From: an uncultured Mediterranea sp.
GTDB taxonomy: Bacteria > Bacteroidota > Bacteroidia > Bacteroidales > Bacteroidaceae
Length of the DNA: 64,000 nucleotides
Direction of reading: 5' to 3'
NCBI GenBank assembly: GCA_945879145.1
Contig: CAMCUZ010000001.1
Location: forward strand, 1-64,000
Below the pieces are notes generated by a model that had not been told where the DNA came from, made no database searches, and saw only the letters and a program-made list of their open reading frames with translations. Shown here one piece after another: positions 1 to 11,500 of the stretch (position 1 is the stretch's first letter; every line of letters starts with the position of its first letter). The position numbers and the translations under genes were made by a program.

Positions 1-51
1 AGCACGTGATTTGTAATCTCGGGGTCGTTGGTTCGAATCCGACAAGAGGCT
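1..51 (+). tRNA. tRNA-Thr (TGT), 5' end cut by window
   Basis: The 3' part of a tRNA: the anticodon loop carries TGT (read for Thr ACA), followed by a variable loop, the T arm with the GGTTCGAATCC signature, and an acceptor strand AAGAGGC plus discriminator T. The 5' acceptor and D arm lie outside the window. It heads a three-tRNA cluster before tuf, an arrangement common in Bacteroidota. CCA is not encoded. Confidence 0.93.
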
Positions 52-70
52 CGAAGAAGAAACGTTTGTA

Positions 71-153
71 GGGCAAATACCAGAGTGGCCAAATGGGGCA
101 GACTGTAAATCTGCTGGCTTACGCCTTCGGTGGTTCGAATCCATCTTTGCCCA
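71..153 (+). tRNA. tRNA-Tyr (GTA)
   Basis: An 83-nt class II tRNA. The acceptor strands GGGCAAA and TTTGCCC pair, with discriminator A. The anticodon loop reads CTGTAAA (GTA), and a long variable arm (TGGCTTACGCCTTCGG region) is present as expected for bacterial tRNA-Tyr. T arm GGTTCGAATCC. It lies between two threonine tRNAs and is probably co-transcribed with them and tuf. Confidence 0.97.
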
Positions 154-165
154 CTTCTCTTTTTG

Positions 166-236
<71 letters not shown>

Positions 237-284
237 CCAAATGACGATACTGATTATTAATCAATAAATTAAAATAGAAAAGCT

Positions 285-1469
285 ATGGCTAAAGAGAAAT
301 TCGAACGTACCAAACCGCACGTAAACATTGGTACTATTGGTCACGTTGACCACGGTAAGACCACTTTGACCGCTGCCATCACTACCGTATTGGCTAAGAA
401 GGGTCTTTCTGAAGTGAAGTCTTTCGATCAGATCGACAACGCTCCTGAAGAAAAGGAACGTGGTATCACGATCAACACCTCTCACGTTGAATATGAAACC
501 GCTAATCGTCACTATGCACACGTTGACTGCCCGGGACACGCCGACTATGTTAAGAACATGGTAACTGGTGCTGCTCAGATGGATGGTGCTATCATCGTAG
601 TAGCTGCAACTGATGGTCCGATGCCTCAGACTCGTGAGCACATCCTGCTCGCTCGTCAGGTAAACGTTCCCCGTCTGGTTGTCTTCATGAACAAGTGTGA
701 TATGGTTGATGACCCCGAAATGCTTGAGCTCGTTGAGATGGAAATGCGTGAACTGCTTTCTGCTTACGAATTCGATGGCGACAACACTCCTTTCATCCAG
801 GGTTCTGCTCTTGGTGCACTGAATGGTGTTGAGAAGTGGGAAGAGAAGGTTATGGAACTGATGGACGCTTGCGATACTTGGATTCCTCTGCCTCCCCGCG
901 ATATTGATAAGCCCTTCCTGATGCCTGTTGAGGACGTGTTCTCAATCACTGGTCGTGGTACTGTAGCAACTGGTCGTATTGAGACTGGTGTTGTTAAGGT
1001 AGGCGACGAAGTTGAAATCCTGGGTCTTGGTGAGGACAAGAAGTCGGTTGTAACTGGTGTTGAAATGTTCCGTAAGCTCCTTGATGAAGGTGAAGCTGGT
1101 GATAACGTAGGTCTGCTGCTCCGCGGTATCGACAAGAACGAAATCAAGCGTGGTATGGTGCTCTGTAAGCCCGGTCAGATTAAGCCTCACTCTACTTTCA
1201 AGGCTTCTATCTACGTGCTGAAGAAAGAAGAGGGTGGTCGTCACACTCCGTTCCACAACCACTACCGTCCTCAGTTCTACCTGCGTACTATGGACTGCAC
1301 GGGTGAGATTACGCTCCCCGAAGGAACTGAAATGGTAATGCCTGGTGATAACGTAGAGATTCAGGTTTCTCTGATCTACCCCGTTGCTCTGAACGTTGGT
1401 CTTCGCTTCGCTATCCGCGAAGGTGGCCGCACGGTAGGTTCTGGTCAGATCACCGAAATCCTCGACTAA
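285..1469 (+). CDS. tuf: Elongation factor Tu
   Basis: A 394-aa GTPase that delivers aminoacyl-tRNA to the ribosome. The G1 motif GHVDHGKT is at residues 19-26, DCPGH (G3) near 81-85 and NKCD (G4) near 136-139; domains 2 and 3 follow to the usual length. In this genome tuf sits with tRNA genes upstream of secE instead of in the str operon after fusA, which is the normal Bacteroidota layout. The start is the only good ATG and begins [14 protein letters not shown]. No Shine-Dalgarno sequence precedes it; the leader is AT-rich. Confidence 0.99.
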   Translation: MAKEKFERTKPHVNIGTIGHVDHGKTTLTAAITTVLAKKGLSEVKSFDQIDNAPEEKERGITINTSHVEYETANRHYAHVDCPGHADYVKNMVTGAAQMDGAIIVVAATDGPMPQTREHILLARQVNVPRLVVFMNKCDMVDDPEMLELVEMEMRELLSAYEFDGDNTPFIQGSALGALNGVEKWEEKVMELMDACDTWIPLPPRDIDKPFLMPVEDVFSITGRGTVATGRIETGVVKVGDEVEILGLGEDKKSVVTGVEMFRKLLDEGEAGDNVGLLLRGIDKNEIKRGMVLCKPGQIKPHSTFKASIYVLKKEEGGRHTPFHNHYRPQFYLRTMDCTGEITLPEGTEMVMPGDNVEIQVSLIYPVALNVGLRFAIREGGRTVGSGQITEILD

Positions 1470-1486
1470 TCCAAACAATTCATATC

Positions 1487-1518
1487 AATCAGTTCTCGGC
1501 CTCGGTCGGGAACTGATT
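1487..1518 (+). other. Intergenic hairpin between tuf and tRNA-Trp
   Basis: Arms AATCAGTTC (1487-1495) and GAACTGATT (1510-1518) form a perfect 9-bp stem with a GC-rich 14-nt loop. No U tract follows, so it is a weak candidate for an intrinsic terminator; a processing or stabilising hairpin at the tuf 3' end is equally possible. Confidence 0.55.
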
Positions 1519-1526
1519 ATGTTCAA

Positions 1527-1599
1527 ACGGGAGTAGCTCAGTTGGTAGAGCACCGGTCTCCAAAACCGGGTGTCGGGAGTTCGAGCCTCTCCTCCCGTG
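1527..1599 (+). tRNA. tRNA-Trp (CCA)
   Basis: Acceptor ACGGGAG pairs with CTCCCGT, discriminator G. Anticodon loop CTCCAAA (CCA) between GGT/ACC stem strands, D arm GCTC-AGTTGGTA-GAGC and T arm with GTTCGAG. It ends 14 nt before secE, so the secE-nusG message must be separated from it by tRNA 3' processing. Confidence 0.98.
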
Positions 1600-1613
1600 C
1601 TAATACTTTAAAG

Positions 1614-1802
1614 ATGAATAAGATTATAGCTAATTTAAAGGAAACCTACGACGAACTTGTGCATAAAGTGTCGTGGCCTACTCGTTCCGAACTTACTAGC
1701 AGTGCAGTTGCTGTTTTATATGCTTCCCTTCTAATTGCAGTGGTAGTGTTCGCGATGGACTTCTGTTTCCAACAAGTGATGGAATTTATTTATCCACGTT
1801 AA
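1614..1802 (+). CDS. secE: Preprotein translocase subunit SecE
   Basis: A 62-aa single-span SecE that clamps SecY in the inner-membrane translocon. An amphipathic N-terminal part with the conserved VSWPTRSEL segment (about residues 19-27) is followed by one membrane helix (SSAVAVLYASLLIAVVVFAM region). A longer in-frame reading begins inside tRNA-Trp and is not plausible; the ATG at 1614 gives the normal short SecE form. It lies 12 nt ahead of nusG in the conserved secE-nusG-rplK order. Confidence 0.97.
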   Translation: MNKIIANLKETYDELVHKVSWPTRSELTSSAVAVLYASLLIAVVVFAMDFCFQQVMEFIYPR

Positions 1803-1814
1803 ACGTAAGAAGTA

Positions 1815-2357
1815 ATGTCTGAGATTGAAAAGAAGTGGTACGTGTTACGTGCCGTAAGTGGTAAGGAAGCCAAAGTTAAGGAGTATCTTGAAGCCGATAT
1901 GAAACACGGTAACTTTGGTGATTACGTTTCTCAGGTGTTGATTCCTACCGAGAAGGTATATTCTGTTCGTAATGGCAAGAAAATTGTCAAGGAACGGAGT
2001 TATCTCCCTGGATACGTTCTTGTTGAAGCTGCGTTGGTAGGTGAGGTTGCGCATCGCCTTAGAAATGCACCCAATGTGATTGGGTTCTTGGGCGGTACGG
2101 ATAAACCCTCTCCGCTGCGGCAGTCGGAAGTGAATCGTATTCTTGGTACGGTTGATGAATTACAGGAGAACCCTGTTGAAGTGGCTATCCCGTATGTAGT
2201 TGGCGAGACCGTAAAGGTGAATTATGGTCCGTTCACTGGATTCAGTGGTATCATTGAAGAGGTGAATACCGAGAAGAAAAAACTGAAGGTCATGGTTAAG
2301 ATCTTTGGGCGTAAAACTCCCTTGGAACTTGGCTTTATGCAGGTAGAAAAGGAATAA
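1815..2357 (+). CDS. nusG: Transcription termination/antitermination factor NusG
   Basis: A 180-aa NusG. It binds RNA polymerase across the clamp and links it to Rho or to the ribosome through S10. The N-terminal NGN domain begins KKWYVLRAVSGKEAKVKEYL and includes the LPGYVLVE motif (about 64-71); the C-terminal KOW domain is marked by GPFTGFSGIIEEVN near 139-152. Length is standard. It follows secE closely and precedes the rplKAJL genes. Confidence 0.98.
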   Translation: MSEIEKKWYVLRAVSGKEAKVKEYLEADMKHGNFGDYVSQVLIPTEKVYSVRNGKKIVKERSYLPGYVLVEAALVGEVAHRLRNAPNVIGFLGGTDKPSPLRQSEVNRILGTVDELQENPVEVAIPYVVGETVKVNYGPFTGFSGIIEEVNTEKKKLKVMVKIFGRKTPLELGFMQVEKE

Positions 2358-2420
2358 TGCAGCGCGTTACACACTGTGTTGTTCTTTTATTAATGTTTAT
2401 ATATAAATCAATTTTGAACA

Positions 2421-2864
2421 ATGGCTAAAGAAGTTGCTGGACTTATCAAGTTACAGATTAAAGGAGGCGCTGCAAACCCATCACCTCCCGTAGGCCCCGC
2501 TTTGGGTTCGAAGGGTATCAATATTATGGAGTTTTGCAAGCAATTCAACGCCAGAACCCAGGACAAGGCAGGAAAGATCCTTCCTGTTATCATTACGTAC
2601 TACGCAGACAAGTCGTTTGATTTCGTTATCAAGACTCCTCCCGTAGCCATCCAATTGCTTGAGCTCACTAAGGTGAAGAGCGGCTCTGCCGAACCTAACC
2701 GTAAGAAAGTGGCTGAAATCACTTGGGACCAAGTTCGTACTATTGCTCAGGACAAGCTCGTTGACTTGAACTGCTTTACAGTAGAAGCTGGTATGCGCAT
2801 GGTAGCAGGTACTGCACGTAGTATGGGTATCGCTGTAAAAGGGGAGTTCCCGGTTAATAACTAA
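2421..2864 (+). CDS. rplK: 50S ribosomal protein L11
   Basis: A 147-aa L11, part of the GTPase-associated centre that binds the 1070 region of 23S rRNA. The conserved [20 protein letters not shown] segment near residues 19-38 and the C-terminal rRNA-binding half ([18 protein letters not shown]) are both present. It is 15 nt upstream of rplA. The start context is A-rich with no Shine-Dalgarno sequence. Confidence 0.99.
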   Translation: MAKEVAGLIKLQIKGGAANPSPPVGPALGSKGINIMEFCKQFNARTQDKAGKILPVIITYYADKSFDFVIKTPPVAIQLLELTKVKSGSAEPNRKKVAEITWDQVRTIAQDKLVDLNCFTVEAGMRMVAGTARSMGIAVKGEFPVNN

Positions 2865-2879
2865 TAAACTTCAATTAGA

Positions 2880-3578
2880 ATGAGTAAACTGACAAAAAAT
2901 CAAAAGTTAGCTGCTGGAAAGATTGAAGCAGGGAAAGCATACTCTCTCAAAGAGGCTTCTCAACTCGTAAAGGATATTACCTTCACGAAGTTTGATGCTT
3001 CTGTTGACATCGATGTACGTCTTGGCGTTGACCCGCGTAAAGCTAACCAGATGGTGAGAGGTGTCGTTTCACTCCCTCACGGTACGGGTAAGGTAACGCG
3101 AGTACTCGTTCTCTGTACTCCTGATGCTGAAGCTGCTGCTAAGGAAGCAGGCGCTGACTATGTTGGTCTTGACGAATATGTTGAAAAGATCAAAGGTGGA
3201 TGGACTGATGTGGATGTAATCATCACGATGCCTTCCATCATGGGTAAGATTGGTGCTCTGGGTCGCATCCTCGGTCCTCGTGGACTGATGCCTAACCCCA
3301 AGAGTGGCACCGTAACTATGGATGTTGCTAAAGCTGTACGTGAAGTGAAGCAAGGTAAGATTGACTTTAAAGTCGATAAAACAGGTATCGTGCACACTTC
3401 TATCGGTAAAATCTCGTTTAACGCTGATCAGATTCGCGACAATGCGAAAGAGTTCATCTCTACCTTGATTAAGTTGAAACCGAGCGCAGCCAAGGGTACA
3501 TATATTAAGAGTATTTATCTTTCGAGTACTATGAGTGCTGGTGTCAAGATTGACCCCAAGGCAGTGGAAGAAATTTAA
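2880..3578 (+). CDS. rplA: 50S ribosomal protein L1
   Basis: A 232-aa L1 of the ribosomal L1 stalk, which contacts E-site tRNA; in other bacteria L1 also represses its own operon. Family signature [14 protein letters not shown] lies near residues 136-149, and [13 protein letters not shown] precedes it. It lies between rplK and rplJ with 15-nt gaps on either side, so the four L11-L1-L10-L12 genes form one unit. Confidence 0.99.
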   Translation: MSKLTKNQKLAAGKIEAGKAYSLKEASQLVKDITFTKFDASVDIDVRLGVDPRKANQMVRGVVSLPHGTGKVTRVLVLCTPDAEAAAKEAGADYVGLDEYVEKIKGGWTDVDVIITMPSIMGKIGALGRILGPRGLMPNPKSGTVTMDVAKAVREVKQGKIDFKVDKTGIVHTSIGKISFNADQIRDNAKEFISTLIKLKPSAAKGTYIKSIYLSSTMSAGVKIDPKAVEEI

Positions 3579-3593
3579 TAAAAAGCAGAAACA

Positions 3594-4115
3594 ATGAGAA
3601 AGGAAGATAAATCTACGATTATTGAGCAGATTGCTGCTACTGTTAAGGAATACGGTCACTTCTATCTCGTGGACACAACAGCTATGAATGCTGCTGACAC
3701 GAGCGCACTGAGAAGAGAGTGTTTCAAGGCGGACATCAAGTTGATGGTTGTTAAGAACACGCTGCTTCACAAGGCTCTTGAAAGCCTTGAAGGTGACTTC
3801 TCTCCCCTCTATGGCAGCATGAAGGGTACGACGGCTGTGATGTTTACTAACACAGCTAATGCTCCTGCCAAACTGCTGAAGGATAAAGCTAAGAACGGTG
3901 TTCCTGGTCTGAAGGCCGCTTACGCTGAAGAAGGCTTCTATGTAGGTGCTGAACAACTCGACGCCCTCGTAGCTATCAAGAGCAAGAACGAAGTTATTGC
4001 CGACATTGTGGCTCTGCTGCAGTCGCCCGCCAAGAACGTTATTTCTGCTCTGCAGTCTGGTGGTAACACCCTCCACGGAGTTCTTAAGACTCTTGGTGAA
4101 CGTCCCGAAGCGTAA
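3594..4115 (+). CDS. rplJ: 50S ribosomal protein L10
   Basis: A 173-aa L10, the base of the L7/L12 stalk. The N-terminal rRNA-binding domain contains the usual KNTLLHKALE region (about 61-70), and the C-terminal helix ends in the L12-binding part. No long structured leader precedes it (15-nt gap to rplA), unlike enterobacteria where an L10 leader mediates autoregulation. It is separated from rplL by 90 nt. Confidence 0.98.
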   Translation: MRKEDKSTIIEQIAATVKEYGHFYLVDTTAMNAADTSALRRECFKADIKLMVVKNTLLHKALESLEGDFSPLYGSMKGTTAVMFTNTANAPAKLLKDKAKNGVPGLKAAYAEEGFYVGAEQLDALVAIKSKNEVIADIVALLQSPAKNVISALQSGGNTLHGVLKTLGERPEA

Positions 4116-4205
4116 ACTTCGGATTAGATGCAATGGGTTGTCCCCTGCATCGCAAACAACAACTATCAAATTATTCAGTAAATAAACAATTAAAATTATA
4201 CTAAA

Positions 4206-4580
4206 ATGGCAGATTTGAAAGCTTTTGCAGAACAATTGGTTAACTTGACAGTAAAAGAAGTTAATGAACTTGCAACTATCCTGAAAGAAGAATACGGTAT
4301 TGAACCTGCTGCTGCAGCTGTTGCAGTTGCTGCTGGCCCCGCTGCTGCTGGTGCCGCTGTTGAAGAGAAGACTTCTTTTGATGTTGTATTGAAGAGTGCT
4401 GGTGCAGCTAAACTTCAGGTCGTAAAGGCTGTGAAGGAAGCTTGTGGTCTGGGTCTGAAGGAAGCTAAGGACTTGGTAGATGGTGCTCCTAGTGTAGTTA
4501 AGGAAGGTTTGGCTAAAGACGAAGCAGAATCACTGAAGAAGACACTCGAAGAGGCTGGAGCTGAAGTTGAACTTAAATAA
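4206..4580 (+). CDS. rplL: 50S ribosomal protein L7/L12
   Basis: A 124-aa acidic stalk protein that recruits translation factors. The N-terminal dimerisation region is followed by an alanine-rich hinge (about residues 36-54) and the C-terminal domain with the [20 protein letters not shown] signature that contacts EF-Tu and EF-G. Expected in multiple copies per ribosome; the 90-nt gap before it and the hairpin after it may help set its higher output. Confidence 0.99.
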   Translation: MADLKAFAEQLVNLTVKEVNELATILKEEYGIEPAAAAVAVAAGPAAAGAAVEEKTSFDVVLKSAGAAKLQVVKAVKEACGLGLKEAKDLVDGAPSVVKEGLAKDEAESLKKTLEEAGAEVELK

Positions 4581-4605
4581 CATTAGCCTGTAAATCAGGT
4601 AATTC

Positions 4606-4644
4606 GGTTAGGAACCCTTGGCGAAAAGGGTTCTTAACCTTTTT
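4606..4644 (+). terminator. Attenuator hairpin between rplL and rpoB
   Basis: Arms at 4606-4619 and 4626-4639 pair over 14 bp with a single G-U wobble and a 6-nt loop, and five T residues follow at 4640-4644. This is a classic intrinsic terminator. Since rpoB follows on the same strand without a recognisable TAnnTTTG promoter, the hairpin most likely acts as a partial terminator that keeps polymerase subunit synthesis below stalk-protein synthesis, as is known for the equivalent position in Escherichia coli. Confidence 0.85.
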
Positions 4645-4685
4645 GTGTATATATTTCATTACAAGTTCTACAAATCCATTATCAG

Positions 4686-7600
4686 ATGTCTTCAAATACT
4701 GAAAATCAAAGAGTTAATTTTGCTAGAACCAAGAAGCCGCTCGACTATCCGGATTTTTTGGAAGTGCAATTGAAGTCGTTTAAGGACTTCTTACAGCTTG
4801 ACACCCCACCTGAGAAAAGAAAAAACGAGGGATTGTACAAGGTATTTGCTGAAAATTTCCCTATTGCCGATACAAGAAACAACTTTGTGCTTGAGTTCTT
4901 GGACTACTATATTGATCCGCCGCGCTATAGCATTGATGAGTGTATAGAGCGAGGGCTCACCTATAGTGTTCCTTTGAAAGCTAAGCTAAAGCTCTATTGT
5001 ACCGACCCCGATCATGAGGATTTTGATACGGTCATTCAGGATGTGTTCCTTGGACCTATTCCCTATATGACCGATAAGGCTACGTTTGTTATTAATGGTG
5101 CTGAACGCGTTGTGGTTTCTCAGCTACATCGTTCTCCTGGTGTGTTTTTCGGCCAGAGCCAACACGCTAACGGTACAAAGCTTTATTCCGCCCGTATCAT
5201 TCCCTTCAAGGGCTCTTGGATTGAGTTTGCTACTGACATCAATAATGTGATGTATGCTTATATCGACCGAAAGAAGAAATTGCCTGTTACCACGTTGCTT
5301 CGTGCCATCGGTTTTGAGAATGATAAAGATATTCTTGAAATTTTCAATCTGGCTGAAGAGATCAAGGTGAACAAGGCAAACTTAAAAAAGATCATTGGTC
5401 GTAAGTTGGCTGCTCGTGTGCTGAAAACTTGGATTGAGGACTTTGTTGATGAGGATACCGGTGAAGTGGTTTCAATCGAACGTAATGAGGTGTTGATTGA
5501 CCGCGAGACTGTTATTGAACCGGAACATATTGATGAAATTCTGGAGTCGGGTATCGCTAATATCTTGGTTCATAAAGAAGAACCTAATCAATCCGACTAT
5601 TCTATCATATACAATACACTGCAAAAAGACCCGAGTAACTCGGAGAAAGAGGCCGTACTCTATATTTATCGCCAATTGCGTAACGCTGATCCTGCTGATG
5701 ATGCTAGTGCACGTGAGGTGATCAATAGTCTCTTCTTCTCTGAAAAGCGCTATGACTTGGGTGATGTGGGTCGTTATCGTATCAACAAAAAGTTGAACCT
5801 AACGACCGATATGGATGTTCGTGTATTGACTAAGGAGGATATTATTGAGATTATTAAGTACTTGATTGAGCTGATCAACTCCAAGGCTGATGTTGACGAT
5901 ATTGACCATTTGAGCAATCGTCGTGTACGTACCGTTGGTGAACAGCTTTCCAATCAGTTTGCTATTGGCTTGGCTCGTATGTCGCGTACCATCCGTGAGC
6001 GTATGAATGTCCGCGATAACGAGGTGTTCACGCCCATTGACTTGATTAACGCCAAGACCATTTCTTCGGTAATAAACTCTTTCTTTGGTACGAATGCGCT
6101 GTCGCAATTCATGGACCAAACCAACCCGTTGGCTGAAATCACACACAAACGTCGTATGTCAGCTCTTGGTCCTGGTGGCTTGTCGCGTGAGCGTGCAGGT
6201 TTTGAGGTGCGTGACGTACACTATACGCACTATGGACGTCTCTGCCCTATTGAGACTCCTGAAGGCCCGAATATTGGTCTGATTTCTTCACTCTGCGTTT
6301 TCGCAAAGATTAACGACTTGGGCTTTATCGAAACGCCCTACCGCAAAGTGGAGAATTCGAAAGTGGATCTCTCGGAGAATGGTCTGGTATATCTTAGTGC
6401 GGAAGAGGAAGAGAACAAGATCATTGCACAGGGCAATGCTCCGCTTAACGATGATGGATCCTTCATCCGTGATAGGGTAAAAGCGCGTCAAGATGCTGAT
6501 TACCCTGTAGTACCTCCTTCGGAAGTGGAACTGATGGACGTATCTCCGCAGCAGATTGCTTCAATTGCTGCTTCGCTGATTCCCTTCTTGGAGCACGATG
6601 ATGCTAACCGTGCATTGATGGGATCAAACATGATGCGTCAAGCTGTGCCTTTGCTTCGTACCGAGGCTCCTATTGTAGGTACGGGTATCGAGCGTCAACT
6701 GGCACGCGATTCTCGTACGCAGTTGGCAGCAGAAGGTGATGGCGTGGTAGATTTTGTGGATGCAACGACAATCCGTATCCTTTATGACCGTACGGAGGAT
6801 GAAGAGTTTGTCAGCTTTGAGCCTGCCTTGAAGGAGTACCGGATTCCGAAATGGCGTCGTACCAACCAAAATATGACTATCGACCTGCGTCCTATTTGCA
6901 AAAAAGGACAGCGCGTTGTGAAGGGTGAAATTCTGACTGAAGGCTATTCTACTGCTGACGGTGAACTGGCCCTTGGTAAGAACCTGCTTGTAGCCTATAT
7001 GCCTTGGAAAGGTTACAACTACGAGGATGCCATTGTGCTGAACGAACGTGTCGTTCGTGAAGATCTATTGACCTCTGTTCATGTGGAGGAGCTCTCCCTT
7101 GAGGTGAGAGAGACCAAAAGAGGTATGGAAGAGTTGACTTCCGACATTCCTAATGTGAGTGAAGAGGCTACAAAGGACTTGGATGACAATGGTATTGTAC
7201 GTATCGGTGCTCGCATTGAACCGGGTGATATATTAATAGGTAAGATTACCCCGAAGGGTGAATCTGATCCTTCACCTGAGGAGAAATTGCTGCGTGCGAT
7301 CTTTGGTGATAAAGCTGGTGACGTGAAGGATGCTTCACTCAAAGCCTCTCCTTCGTTGAAGGGTGTGGTTATTGGAAAACGTCTCTTCTCGCGTGCAATC
7401 AAGACCCGTAGCTCTAAGCTGGCTGATAAAGCCCTGCTCCCCAAGATTGATGAGGAGTTTGAAGCGAAAGGTGCCGAACTGAAGAAGGTGATGATCAACA
7501 AGCTGCTCAAACTGACTGAACCCTGGACATCGGAGGGTGTGAAGGATTATCTGGGAACCGATGTGGTTCCTAAGGGTGCTCACTTCTCTGCAAGTGACTT

Positions 7601-8498
7601 CAGTGATCTCGATTTCACCTCGATCCAGCTGAGCGGTTGGACCAAGGATGAACATACCAACGACATGATTCGTGCGTTGATTATGAACTTCATCAAGAAG
7701 TATAAAGAACTGGATGCTGAACTCAAGCGTAAGAAGTTTGCCATTACAATTGGTGATGAATTGCCTTCTGGTATCATGCAACTGGCTAAGGTCTATATTG
7801 CTAAGAAACGTAAAATCGGTGTGGGTGATAAGATGGCCGGTCGTCATGGTAATAAGGGTATCGTATCGCGTGTAGTTCGTCAGGAGGATATGCCTTTCTT
7901 GGCTGATGGTACGCCGGTAGATATTGTACTGAACCCGCTGGGTGTGCCTTCTCGTATGAATATCGGCCAGATCTTTGAGGCTGTTTTGGGTCGTGCCGGT
8001 CGTAAGTTGGGCGTGAAGTTCGCTACGCCTATCTTCGATGGTGCTTCGCTGGATGACTTGAATGAATGGACTGACAAGGCCGGACTCCCTCGCTACGGCA
8101 AGACTACCTTGTACGATGGAGGAACCGGTGAAGCCTTTGAACAACAGGCTACTGTAGGTGTTACGTACATGTTGAAACTTGGTCACATGGTGGAAGACAA
8201 GATGCATGCTCGCTCCATTGGCCCGTACTCATTGATTACGCAACAGCCTCTTGGTGGTAAGGCTCAGTTCGGTGGACAACGTTTCGGAGAAATGGAGGTT
8301 TGGGCACTCGAAGCCTTTGGAGCTGCTCATATCCTGCAGGAGATTCTGACGATCAAATCAGATGACGTAGTGGGTCGTTCGAAAGCATACGAAGCTATCG
8401 TTAAAGGTGATGCTATGCCTACTCCGGGTATCCCAGAGTCTCTGAACGTTTTGCTCCACGAGCTCAGAGGTCTTGGTTTGAGTATCCACTTAGAGTAA
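4686..8498 (+). CDS. rpoB: DNA-directed RNA polymerase subunit beta
   Basis: A 1270-aa beta subunit. The rifampicin-binding region [16 protein letters not shown]... lies at about residues 465-500; the residues equivalent to E. coli D516, H526 and S531 are D, H and S, so no classic resistance change is seen. The [11 protein letters not shown] active-site segment is near residue 1050, and the C-terminal [23 protein letters not shown] block pairs with beta prime. It is 60 nt ahead of rpoC. Length and order are typical of Bacteroidota. Confidence 0.99.
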   Translation: MSSNTENQRVNFARTKKPLDYPDFLEVQLKSFKDFLQLDTPPEKRKNEGLYKVFAENFPIADTRNNFVLEFLDYYIDPPRYSIDECIERGLTYSVPLKAKLKLYCTDPDHEDFDTVIQDVFLGPIPYMTDKATFVINGAERVVVSQLHRSPGVFFGQSQHANGTKLYSARIIPFKGSWIEFATDINNVMYAYIDRKKKLPVTTLLRAIGFENDKDILEIFNLAEEIKVNKANLKKIIGRKLAARVLKTWIEDFVDEDTGEVVSIERNEVLIDRETVIEPEHIDEILESGIANILVHKEEPNQSDYSIIYNTLQKDPSNSEKEAVLYIYRQLRNADPADDASAREVINSLFFSEKRYDLGDVGRYRINKKLNLTTDMDVRVLTKEDIIEIIKYLIELINSKADVDDIDHLSNRRVRTVGEQLSNQFAIGLARMSRTIRERMNVRDNEVFTPIDLINAKTISSVINSFFGTNALSQFMDQTNPLAEITHKRRMSALGPGGLSRERAGFEVRDVHYTHYGRLCPIETPEGPNIGLISSLCVFAKINDLGFIETPYRKVENSKVDLSENGLVYLSAEEEENKIIAQGNAPLNDDGSFIRDRVKARQDADYPVVPPSEVELMDVSPQQIASIAASLIPFLEHDDANRALMGSNMMRQAVPLLRTEAPIVGTGIERQLARDSRTQLAAEGDGVVDFVDATTIRILYDRTEDEEFVSFEPALKEYRIPKWRRTNQNMTIDLRPICKKGQRVVKGEILTEGYSTADGELALGKNLLVAYMPWKGYNYEDAIVLNERVVREDLLTSVHVEELSLEVRETKRGMEELTSDIPNVSEEATKDLDDNGIVRIGARIEPGDILIGKITPKGESDPSPEEKLLRAIFGDKAGDVKDASLKASPSLKGVVIGKRLFSRAIKTRSSKLADKALLPKIDEEFEAKGAELKKVMINKLLKLTEPWTSEGVKDYLGTDVVPKGAHFSASDFSDLDFTSIQLSGWTKDEHTNDMIRALIMNFIKKYKELDAELKRKKFAITIGDELPSGIMQLAKVYIAKKRKIGVGDKMAGRHGNKGIVSRVVRQEDMPFLADGTPVDIVLNPLGVPSRMNIGQIFEAVLGRAGRKLGVKFATPIFDGASLDDLNEWTDKAGLPRYGKTTLYDGGTGEAFEQQATVGVTYMLKLGHMVEDKMHARSIGPYSLITQQPLGGKAQFGGQRFGEMEVWALEAFGAAHILQEILTIKSDDVVGRSKAYEAIVKGDAMPTPGIPESLNVLLHELRGLGLSIHLE

Positions 8499-8558
8499 TG
8501 GCTTCTAAAAGAGTCCTCTGTTTTTAGTTTAACAATTCAAACTCAATATACTAATTGT

Positions 8559-11500
8559 ATGGCTTTTAGAAAAGACAATAAGATTAAGAGTAATTTCTCG
8601 AAGATTTCTATTGGACTGGCCTCTCCTGAAGAGATCCTGGAAAATTCGAGCGGTGAAGTTTTAAAGCCTGAAACTATAAATTACCGTACCTACAAGCCTG
8701 AACGTGACGGTTTGTTCTGCGAGCGCATCTTTGGACCTATCAAGGACTATGAGTGCCATTGTGGTAAGTACAAACGTATTCGTTATAAAGGTATTGTCTG
8801 TGACCGTTGCGGTGTGGAGGTTACGGAGAAGAAAGTGCGTCGTGAACGCATGGGACATATTCAGCTCGTGGTGCCTGTAGCGCATATCTGGTATTTCCGC
8901 TCATTGCCTAACAAGATTGGTTATCTGCTGGGATTACCTACAAAGAAGCTGGATGCGATCATCTATTACGAGCGTTATGTTGTGATTCAGCCTGGTGTGT
9001 TGTCTGACGATGTAGCTAAATATGATCTCCTTGAAGAGGGTGAATACCTCGACCTACTTGATAAACTGCCTAAGGATAATCAGTTCCTTGAGGATACCGA
9101 TCCGAATAAGTTTATCGCTAAGATGGGTGCAGAGGCTATTTATGATTTACTGACTGCAGTCAATTTGGATGAGCTCTCTTACGAACTGCGTCATCGTGCT
9201 GGTAGTGACGCTTCTCAACAGCGTAAGACAGAGGCGTTGAAGCGTTTGCAGGTCGTAGAGTCTTTCCGTGCCTCGAAAGAGCGTAACAAGCCTGAATGGA
9301 TGATTGTACGTTACGTTCCGGTTATACCACCTGAATTGCGTCCGCTCGTTCCGTTGGATGGTGGTCGTTTTGCCACTTCTGACTTGAACGATCTCTATCG
9401 CCGCGTGATTATTCGTAACAATCGATTGAAGCGTTTGATCGAGATTAAGGCACCTGAGGTTATTCTCCGTAATGAGAAGCGCATGTTGCAAGAGGCTGTG
9501 GATTCTCTTTTCGATAACTCTCGTAAGTCTAGTGCAGTGAAGACGGATGCTAACCGTCCATTGAAATCGCTCTCTGACAGTCTGAAAGGTAAGCAGGGTC
9601 GCTTCCGTCAGAATTTGCTGGGTAAACGTGTCGATTATTCAGCCCGTTCGGTTATTGTTGTAGGTCCTGAGCTTCGTATGGGTGAGTGTGGTATTCCTAA
9701 ACTGATGGCTGCAGAACTTTACAAACCGTTCATTATACGAAAGTTGATTGAACGCGGTATTGTTAAGACAGTGAAGAGTGCTAAGAAGATTGTCGATCGC
9801 AAGGAGCCTGTCATTTGGGATATTTTGGAGCATGTTATGAAGGGCCATCCGGTGTTGCTCAACCGTGCCCCGACACTTCACCGCCTTGGTATCCAAGCCT
9901 TCCAGCCGAAGATGATTGAAGGCAAGGCTATTCAATTGCATCCATTGGCTTGTACGGCATTTAACGCGGACTTCGATGGTGACCAGATGGCTGTCCATTT
10001 GCCACTGAGCAACGAGGCTGTGCTGGAGGCCCAGATGCTGATGCTTCAATCGCACAACATCTTGAACCCTGCCAATGGCGCGCCAATTACCGTACCTGCT
10101 CAGGATATGGTCCTTGGTCTGTATTATATCACCAAGTTGCGTAAAGGTGCAAAAGGTGAGGGCTTGACTTTCTATGGCCCTGAAGAAGCGTTGATTGCCT
10201 ATAATGAAGGAAAGTGTGATATTCACGCTCCAGTCAGTGTGCTGGTTGATGATGTGGATGAAAACGGCAATATCGTGAAGAAGATGATGCACGACACTTC
10301 TGTAGGTCGTGTCATCGTGAATGAGATTGTTCCTGCTAAGGCTGGTTACATTAATACGATCATTTCTAAGAAGTCGCTTCGTGATATCATTAGTCACGTA
10401 ATTAAAGTTTGTGGTGTGTCAGAGGCGGCTGACTTCTTGGATGGCATCAAGAACTTGGGTTATTACATGGCCTTCAAGGGAGGTCTTTCCTTTAACTTGG
10501 GCGATATTATCATCCCGAAAGAGAAGGAAGCGCTTGTTCAGAAGGGATATGACGAAGTTGAGCAGGTGATGAACAACTATAACATGGGCTTTATCACTGA
10601 CAACGAGCGTTATAATCAGGTTATTGATATTTGGACTCACGTTAACTCCGAACTTTCCAACATCTTGATGAAGACCATTTCGAGTGATGATCAAGGCTTC
10701 AATTCGGTTTATATGATGCTGGATTCAGGAGCCCGTGGTTCGAAAGAGCAGATCCGTCAGCTCTCTGGTATGCGTGGTCTGATGGCCAAGCCTCAGAAAG
10801 CAGGTGCAGAAGGTGGTCAGATTATTGAGAACCCGATTCTTTCAAACTTCAAGGAGGGCCTTTCGGTGCTGGAGTACTTTATCTCTACCCACGGTGCACG
10901 TAAGGGTTTGGCCGATACTGCCTTGAAGACAGCTGATGCCGGTTATCTGACGCGTCGTCTGGTTGACGTATCACACGATGTGATTATCAATGAAGAGGAC
11001 TGTGGTACGCTGAGAGGACTGCTTTGTACCGCTTTGAAGAATAATGATGAGGTAATTGCAACACTTTACGAACGTATCTTGGGTCGAGTTTCGGTTCACG
11101 ACATTATTCATCCGACTACTGGAGAATTGATTGTTGCTGGAGGCGAAGAAATTACGGAGGAAATTGCTCAGAAGATTGAAGATTCGCCCATTGAGACCGT
11201 TGAAATCCGTTCCGTACTTACCTGTGAGTCAAAGAAGGGTGTTTGCGCCAAGTGTTATGGACGCAACCTGGCCACAAGCCGTATGGTACAAAAGGGTGAG
11301 GCTGTGGGTGTGATTGCAGCTCAATCTATCGGTGAGCCAGGTACACAGCTGACACTTCGTACGTTCCATGCTGGTGGTATCGCTGGTAATATGGCTGCCA
11401 ATGCCAGCATCGTTGCCAAGAATGCTTCGAAGCTTGAATTTGAAGAGTTGCGTACGGTTGATGTGCTTGACGAAGCTGGACAACCTGCTAAGGTGGTTGT

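Noticed and set aside
1542..1613. An upstream extension of secE
   Set aside because: The extra residues are encoded by tRNA-Trp itself; the ATG at 1614 gives a normal SecE.
3069..4235. A 388-codon open frame on the - strand across rplA-rplL
   Set aside because: It lies entirely antisense to three clear ribosomal protein genes and has no recognisable domain; it is a by-product of their codon bias.
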